Positions 57,001 to 64,000 of a DNA stretch of 64,000 bases are shown piece after piece. Position numbers and translations under genes: made by a program. Position 1 is the stretch's first letter. Each line of letters starts with the position of its first letter. The stretch is from Brugia malayi (Eukaryota; Nematoda; Chromadorea; Rhabditida; Onchocercidae), in the NCBI RefSeq assembly GCF_000002995.4, contig NW_025062479.1, positions 2,935,721 to 2,999,720 on the forward strand. Direction: 5' to 3'. The notes under the pieces are model-generated. The model did not search any database. It was not told the origin of the DNA and was given only the letters and a program-made list of their open reading frames with translations.

Positions 57001-59997
57001 AATAATTTCGATTTTGATCAATGTATAAGGAACGTACGATTGTGTTTCCATTTTACTAAATGTAAAATTTATTCATGCTTTGATTGTCAACCTAAACTAG
57101 CTTCATTTTTATCATTTCATTTTGAAAATATGTTTCATGCTAGAACACTAATAAAGCAATCTGTAATAATCATTAATACTTTTTTAAATTCGTCTCCTCA
57201 TTTTTATCAATAGTAAAATATAATAGATATGTATAATCTGCTACTATCAAAAAATAATTTAATATTACTTTTTTTTATTTTTGACGATGCTATAAGTAAA
57301 AAAAAAAAAAAAAAAAAACAGATTTACATTCTGGAAAAAACAGAGGTTTAAATTTTGCTGAAAAAGCTTGCAATACTAATTGTTAAATTTATTGGTCAGA
57401 TCAATTTTTTCATACAAAGATGAGTTAAGGTGATTTTAACAAGCAAATAAGCTTTATCATTCGCAAATTATTACTTAAATTTTAACTCTCATCTATGAGT
57501 TATGGTATAGGAAATACGAGAATATAAGCGTATGGTATAATTATCAAAGTTATTATGGAAAATTGGTCACCCTACTATCTAGGCAATATGATTAATGTTC
57601 AGATTAATCTTCTTTTTTGTTGCTAAATTTTTCATAATAGCATTATTGATCAAAAGAGAAAGTAATAAAAGAAAAGAGTAATAAAGTAACAATAAATTGT
57701 TTAATAGTCAAATTACTGTGCATATATGATCAAAAATGATAAAATTACCATTTGATATTTCGTTCTACTATTGTTGGAAAATTTTATTTTCTTTTACCTC
57801 CTGCAACACATTCTTTTCAATCTTATGAAAGGGAACTATTCTTATTGAAATATAAAAGCATAAGCTTTAAGAGAATGAAGAGAAATGCAACATTTCTGTT
57901 TCAATGATTTAAGCAAGTAATTGGCTTGTCTAGGTTAAGAAATTATTATGAAAGATTGAGCAATTATTTCGTTTGATTTGATTAAGGTATGCTAATAATT
58001 GTAACTTCATTAAGTTATATCGATTATTTAATGATTGATTCTTGTTGAGAAGCACTTTTAAACATCTAACAATTTCTCTCGTATATTTATCTTAGTGAAA
58101 ACTTTTTCTTTTATAATTTTTCCACTTACTGACAAAATCTTTTTCATATTTGTATGTTATTTTTCGCTTATATATGCAAATTATTTATCACAGTTAATGG
58201 TTTAATCATCCACATTTAAGATTTTCTATTGGATAGACGAATTGGTTTAAATGGAATCGAAGGCTAAAATCTCATTAATTCTGAAAGAACACCGAAAGTA
58301 AAACATATAAGTGATCTACATGAACACATGAATATTTCTCCTTTTTTTTTTAATCAATTTTTTCTTTAGTATGTTAAAAAAAAAGCAATGATCAATAAAG
58401 TAAACAACTTCTTCTGTTTCTCATCATTTCAAGATTCTTATTATATTTGGTAATATTTTAATTATCACAATAGTAACACTAATGTTATTGGAGACTCACA
58501 TATTATATATAGTTAAACTACAAAATTATATAAAAAGCTATAAAAATTTGCACATATATAAATAAACAAACAAATATACGTTTATATAGTTTGAATGAAT
58601 TTCGATGATTAATTAAAGTATTGATCATGGCTTATGATGATTAAAAATTCAGAAATTGCTTAAAGCTAGATAGTTGAGGTATTTCAAACGTTCCAGTAAA
58701 CTCATTAAGTATTATTGAAAAGGAATAGCGGTAAATAAATAGCGCTGTCAGAACATGCCTGGGATGCTCAGTGTACTTTTAAGGGAAATGATTCGCAGCA
58801 GAAAAGAATGAAAGAAATTTTCTAAAAATTGATCTTACATTGTGGTCTTTTTTTTTTTTTTTTTTTCTTTTTAATTCTAAATAAAAATTCAAAATAGTTT
58901 ACCATCTTCAAATATTTTTTTACCAATACTTTCTTCCAGTACCACTAGTACTTGTATTTAGCTAATTCAAATTTGAATCAGTGCTGATCATATTAATCAA
59001 AGTTATGAATTAAACAGTTTGTGATATGTCCAAAAATTATAAAATTCATTCCGATAGTTCATCTTAAGTGTTGTTTTCATGATAATTTTGCTCCGTGTTT
59101 ATAGGCTGATGAACATCAAAATGATTCCTAATGGTGATGAAGGCGGATATTTTGAATTTTAGATTAGCCAAATAATTATGTAAATTTTGATTTCAACATT
59201 AATTTCAAGAGGAAATTTCTTCATTTATTATATCTATTGAGTAATAATTAATTATAAGTTTTGCTGACAAATTTACTCAAATTTATTTGCTTGTCTGCAT
59301 CAAGTCATATAATAATAATTCTCTACATGACAAAAGCCTATATTGCAACTAACGATGTTTGATTTACGTCATTGCGTGTGCTACTTGCAGATCGTGTTTT
59401 CAATATTGTAAGCGTTGCGAGGTGATTCACTATGAAAAATATAACAAATAAAAGTTGTATCGAACAGTAGGCACATATTTGATCTATTGTTAAGTCATGC
59501 AAAGTGATGTGAAAATTGTGTTATTGCGAAAAAGTAAATCAATCTGCATGCCTTTAAGGATTATTTATGCAATTTGTTGATAGTACAAACTTTCTCGGCA
59601 CTTTTTTTTAGTATATTCAAAACGCTTTCACAGATTTTTTTTTCTAATTAAGTATTTAATGCTTAGTAAGAAACTAATTTAAAAAAAAAAAATGACTTAC
59701 GTTATTTTGCAAACAGATCTGCATAGGAGGATAAATAAGAAGTGATACAAGTAAAAGAATTAAGTCGAAAAATGATAAACCAGCCAGATAAATGTTTAAT
59801 GAAGAGCGCATTTGTGGACGAGTGAATATGATGACACATACGGAGGCAGCAAATACACCAGCCGTACAAACAAGTGGTAATACGGTGGTATAAATGATAT
59901 GCTGAGCGAAATCAACAAGATTATCAGTTCTTTGGGAATCACGGGATTGTGACATATGGCATCCTGAATGATGATTATAATCCATCGATAAGGACAA
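54031..59997 (-). CDS. FMRFamide-receptor-like GPCR (class A)
   Basis: Five minus-strand exons, 59997-59701, 56300-56188, 55871-55374, 55110-54942 and 54180-54031, join in phase to 408 residues. TM1 is about 31-59, TM2 67-91, TM3 105-137, TM4 157-178, TM5 192-219, TM6 239-267 and TM7 290-311. The DRY motif is present (Asp136-Arg137-Tyr138, then LAVKYPL). Cys105 and Cys183 can form the conserved extracellular disulfide. TM7 reads NSASNIFIYSIFGRKFR, so the NPxxY proline is isoleucine, as in many FMRFamide receptors of nematodes. The C-tail of about 95 residues is basic and Ser-rich, starting with a possible palmitoylation cluster (CAALLCPC). Intron 1 is 3.4 kb. The start is the first ATG of a clean open exon; the next Met at residue 5 is an alternative. 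Expected in neuronal or muscle plasma membrane; the ligand cannot be told from sequence. Confidence 0.92.
56301..59700. other. Long intron 1 of the FMRFamide-receptor-like GPCR
   Basis: This 3.4 kb intron is AT-rich with poly-A/T runs (56831-56852, 57299-57318, 58851-58867). No exon on either strand and no mobile element was recognised. It may contain regulatory sequence for the receptor. Confidence 0.6.
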
Positions 59998-60829
59998 TAA
60001 TGATAATGATGATGATGATAATAGTGATAACAGTGTTTGGTTTAGTTAAGAACCTATTGTTTTGATCCATTTGATTAAGAACTAATAGACGGCATATGAT
60101 TTAGCACTGACCATTTGGCCTTGAGGAATGATTGTTAGAGTCCTTTCCTGACTAAGTAAGTCCTATTATTTCCATTCGTCCTATTTCATCCATCCATTCA
60201 TTTTGTTCCACCACACCCCTTTTACCCTTTTCATTGCCCCACCCAAACTTCAACGTCTGTCACCAGTACTTACTCACCACATGTCGTCTCGTCCACCTGA
60301 ACTAAAAATAGCTCTTCTAAGATGTATGCATTATTGCTTTAGTAAGGTCAAACATTGATAGATGATACTTTTGTTGTCATCCATAATTATTCTTTTGTTA
60401 CAATAATATAATGGAACTTTACAACAGTTAGAATGATATCATTGATAAGAGATTGATAGGACTATTGTAATGATACAATAAAGTAGAAACAATATAGAAT
60501 TACTATGACGAATTTAATTACAATTAAATCGAAACAGAAAAGACTGAAATGAATAAATTCAAGACAAACAATCAGGTAAAAGATAAATGAAGCGTAACAG
60601 GAGATAATTGAAAAAAAAAAAAAAAAAAGTGAGAAAGGGAAGAAATTAAAAATTAAGAATAAAAAAAAGAGAAGAAAATGAGAAAGAAACATCGACAATG
60701 TTAAGACTTTTTAAGTCAATGTAGTCACTTGACATTTGCCAGAGAAGCAAATGCATTTTGGAGTAGCATTTGGATGATGAAAATCTAAAAGGACGAAGGT
60801 GACGAAATATATCAAAATAATCAGATTGG

Positions 60830-60918
60830 TGCTTTCCATAGCTAAGAAAAGTGGATCTTTTTTTTATTTGTGCTTTCCATAGCTAAGGAAAGTGAGAAAA
60901 GTGGATCTTTTTTTTTTT
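60830..60918. repeat. Imperfect tandem duplication
   Basis: TGCTTTCCATAGCTAAG followed by AAAAGTGGATC and a T run occurs at 60830-60865 and again at 60871-60918. The second copy has a small internal insertion (GAAAGTGAG). Confidence 0.8.
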
Positions 60919-61193
60919 TTTTTATAAGATTAGTTCCGAAATTTATGACGTTGCCTTTCAAATGGATTTTTTTTTTTATTCCATGATTTTATTTGAATTT
61001 CTAAGCTACCAATTTTATAAGTTTTTTATCGACAAATACAACATTCGTCAAAACATTTCCTCTTTTTACATTCAGAATGTGATTGATATAACTTAACTAA
61101 TTTATATTGTACTTGTGAATTATCAATAAACTTTTCTATAAACATTACTTTAACTGTTTACTTAAATATGAACAGATAAATAAGGAGATAAAA

Positions 61194-61219
61194 TTTGAGG
61201 AAGGTAAAACTTCCTCAAA
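61194..61219. repeat. 10-bp perfect stem-loop
   Basis: TTTGAGGAAG at 61194-61203 is followed by a 6-base loop and its exact complement at 61210-61219. A further CTTCCTC copy follows at about 61227-61236. Function unknown. Confidence 0.7.
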
Positions 61220-64000
61220 GAAAAGCTTCCTCAAAAATGCTTCCTTTTGAAAATTGTAATTAATTTTAAAAAGTTAGTAGTTTTTGAATAACAATTTGAT
61301 TTATCTTTTTTTCTCAATATCATCAGTGATTTGTTAAGAAAGTAAAAAGTTGCATCATCATCTTAAAACATGTTTTCGATTTGTTACAACGTTTGTCATG
61401 AGGATTTCTTTAACATCAATACTTTAAATCAGTTTAAAAATTCCAAGTTTTTAGAAATCATTTAACAACTGCTACAATGGTTTTATATTGAAAAGCAATC
61501 ATAATTTTCAATTGTTATTGTTAGCAATGGAACATAGCGTTGTATTTGAATAGAAAAAGAAAAGGAGGAAGTAGCTAAAATTGTGCTTAATTTACGAAAT
61601 CAAATAAAGTTTAAGTGATTTACGACATTCTTTTCGCTTATATAACAAAATAGTGAAATAGTAAGAGCAGTAAGTAGTAGCAGGTAGTAGTACTGGCAAA
61701 TTCAAATGTTATGATCAATAACTGTAAAAGAACAATAATTGATAACAGCATATTTTAATAATAATTTAAAAAAAAAAAAAAAATTGCTAGCAAAATCATG
61801 CTTGATGCACTAAATTTGAATTAAAACAAGCAGTACTAATTGTTGCATTGTTGAATTTTAGTGAATGGTGATTGGAAAAGATTTTGAGTATTTTGAATAA
61901 TTGAAACAATTGGAATTTTTACTATCATTGTCAAGTTTGATAATTGAATCAATAAGGAATTTTTCATTAAAAAATTAGATTCGACCTACCATTTTCTTTT
62001 CTTTTTTTCTAACTATTATTATTAAACTAAATCAAGTAAATAAGCTTTTAAAGATAATGAAGTTTTTACAGATATTAGCGAAATCTGATTCTTGCTAAAT
62101 ATTCACTGTTATCTGGTTGCAAAACTGCTAATATCATATTTCGTAGTAGAAAAAAGCAATTCAATATCTTTGTATAATTAATATAAACTCTGTCCCAATC
62201 TGATAAAAAGATTTGTAAGTTTATGAGCAAAACAGAAAATAAGCGAAAATTCGATTTCATTATTTTCATACTGCTGAGGAAAACATAAAAAGATTTATAA
62301 GTCCTCCTCGACACTCCGATATATTTTATTCCTTCCGAAAAGTCAGGAAAATAAGCACTTCATCATAAAGAAGTGTCTTCTTCAAAATTTTGCACATTTC
62401 AAAATATATGGGTACGTCAAATTTTTTTACACAAGACGAATAGTTTTAAATGCTTTTAATGATTCCCAGTGAAACATTTCGCATGTAACGTAAAAGTTCA
62501 TATCTTGAAATTTAATTTTAAAATAACAAAAAGCTCTTTGATTATATTCTATTACAGTGATGAGAATTTTCTGCATTATGTTTAAACACTTGTAGGGAAA
62601 ATATGATAAACCAAAGCGAAAGCACTGAATATAATTTATGAGCCTGGTAATAAATGATATCACAGTGATAAAGCATATAAAATTGACTGCCGCAATAAGC
62701 AATAATATGTTCATATATTATACCAGTCAGTGTCATATTCTTGCCATTGGGATTTAAAAATCTAATTTTAACCATTATTTATAACAATATATCCATTTTA
62801 AATCTCTCGTTTTTTATTACTATGTAGAGTGAAGCGCCTATTATTAGTCTTTAATTTCGTGTTTATCTTTTTCCCAGCACTTTCCCGCTATCCTAGGCGC
62901 TTTCTCATTATTAGCATCCAAACTTTATCAGCTCTGTTTCAATAATCTAAAAAAAAAAAAAAAAAAAAAAAAAGAAACCAGTGATACAAAATTTGAATCA
63001 ATGTGAAAAGCATATGTGAACAATTTGAAAATTGCAGGTATAATATTATCTCATAAATTTTCTCTTTAACATCATCTTAGGCATGATTTATGAATTTGAT
63101 AATAATAGTTCAAGAGAAAAAACACTAATTAATTCCAATTTGTTCGTTTAATAGCCATAATAATTCGTTTCCGAAGATTCAGTGTGTAGCGATGAGAATT
63201 GCATATACATCAGTGAAAAATAATAATTTAAAGGAGATTTAAATTTAAAGGAATTAAATTGCAAGTCGAATAGCTATTATAATATAATCAATTATAACAA
63301 TCACTTCATACAATATCACGATATATTATTATTTCTCATTTACCATAATCAATATAATTTTTTAATGAGGAATTAATTAATTCAATCACATACTGATCTA
63401 AACAATTAACAATTTTTCATCCCTATTTTAGCAACTTTCTGAAATACAGTGAATGTATGTATGCATGTTTATCTATGTCTGTATATGTGTGTGTGTGTGT
63501 TTCTAAATGTATTAATGGTGTGGTGGTCGACAATGTTTAATTCCCGTTTCGTTTCATCGTTCGGTCTTATTCCATTCCCAGTTGACATTGATTATTTCAA
63601 CGGCTTGGTTGCTTTTTGCCATGTAATTTCAAAAATACCACTCCGATTTGCTCATAATGTCAGCATTTCCTGAACTATTGCTGTCATCGTTGTTGTTATT
63701 GTTATTGTTATTGTTTACACTGCAGCATTAAACTATGATCAAGTATTACTGATATGATTGTTATTAATGATATGTAGAAGAAGCAACATGAAGTTTTTAG
63801 TAATAAATTATTTTAAAAATTTTATGCTTACTATTATTTGTAATTAATCATTTCAGATAATCGTATAATTTAGTGTAGCTGCATTCCATCGTAACTATTT
63901 CATATTTATTATATTTAAAATTTTCCGGATTAAAATCTTGGACATTAAATAATACAAGTATAGTGATGGTGCTAAATGATTGTAACAGAACACATTTATG

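Larger units (their letters stand above)
59998..64000. other. Right flank, no gene recognised
   Basis: The first few hundred bases should hold the GPCR promoter. Further right are a near-duplicate of a 35-40 base segment at 60830-60918, an inverted repeat at 61194-61219, A runs at 60609-60627 and 62950-62973, and a TG repeat near 63480-63500. Minus-strand open frames at 62427-62775 and the plus-strand frame at 63449-63673 lack recognisable domains and matching splice partners. Confidence 0.5.

Overview
The window is AT-rich eukaryotic DNA with a compact-metazoan gene structure: short coding exons, introns mostly of 50 bp to 3 kb ending in TTTCAG or TTTTAG, and long homopolymer and microsatellite runs. 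Gene content is nematode: a cuticle collagen ending in the typical C-terminal PRTAPGY, calumenin, synaptogyrin, MOB2, an Ig/FN3 neuronal surface protein and peptide GPCRs. The base composition, intron style and a cyanase gene (absent from Caenorhabditis as far as I know) suggest a clade III (spirurid/filarial-type) worm. The species cannot be named from the sequence alone. No ribosomal RNA, CRISPR array or bacterial operon was seen.

Layout. 1-17.6 kb: no convincing gene, only simple repeats and one possible isolated exon. 17.6-20.3 kb (+): seven-exon rhodopsin-like GPCR, 397 aa. 23.1-21.9 kb (-): three-exon cyanate hydratase, 165 aa, with its catalytic residues. 26.5-30.6 kb (+): eight-exon calumenin, 307 aa, with a 2.3 kb intron of different texture. 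34.05-31.4 kb (-): seven-exon MOB2-type kinase activator. 39.8-41.8 kb (+): five-exon synaptogyrin, 239 aa. 43.9-45.9 kb (+): cuticle collagen that looks partly decayed. 51.8-47.2 kb (-): three-Ig plus FN3 surface protein with a signal peptide and a GPI-like tail (RIG-3-like layout). 53.0-53.4 kb (+): two-exon neurohormone precursor of the CHH/ITP family, 97 aa. 60.0-54.0 kb (-): five-exon FMRFamide-receptor-like GPCR, 408 aa. 60.0-64.0 kb: no gene recognised.

I built the exon models by hand, joining open segments only where GT/AG sites and codon phases agreed. Seven of the nine models close without a phase conflict. The two exceptions, the collagen and the Ig/FN3 gene, are flagged. The right half has a neuronal theme: synaptic vesicle protein, Ig adhesion protein, neurohormone, peptide receptor. 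The cyanase and the CHH/ITP-type peptide are the most notable items.
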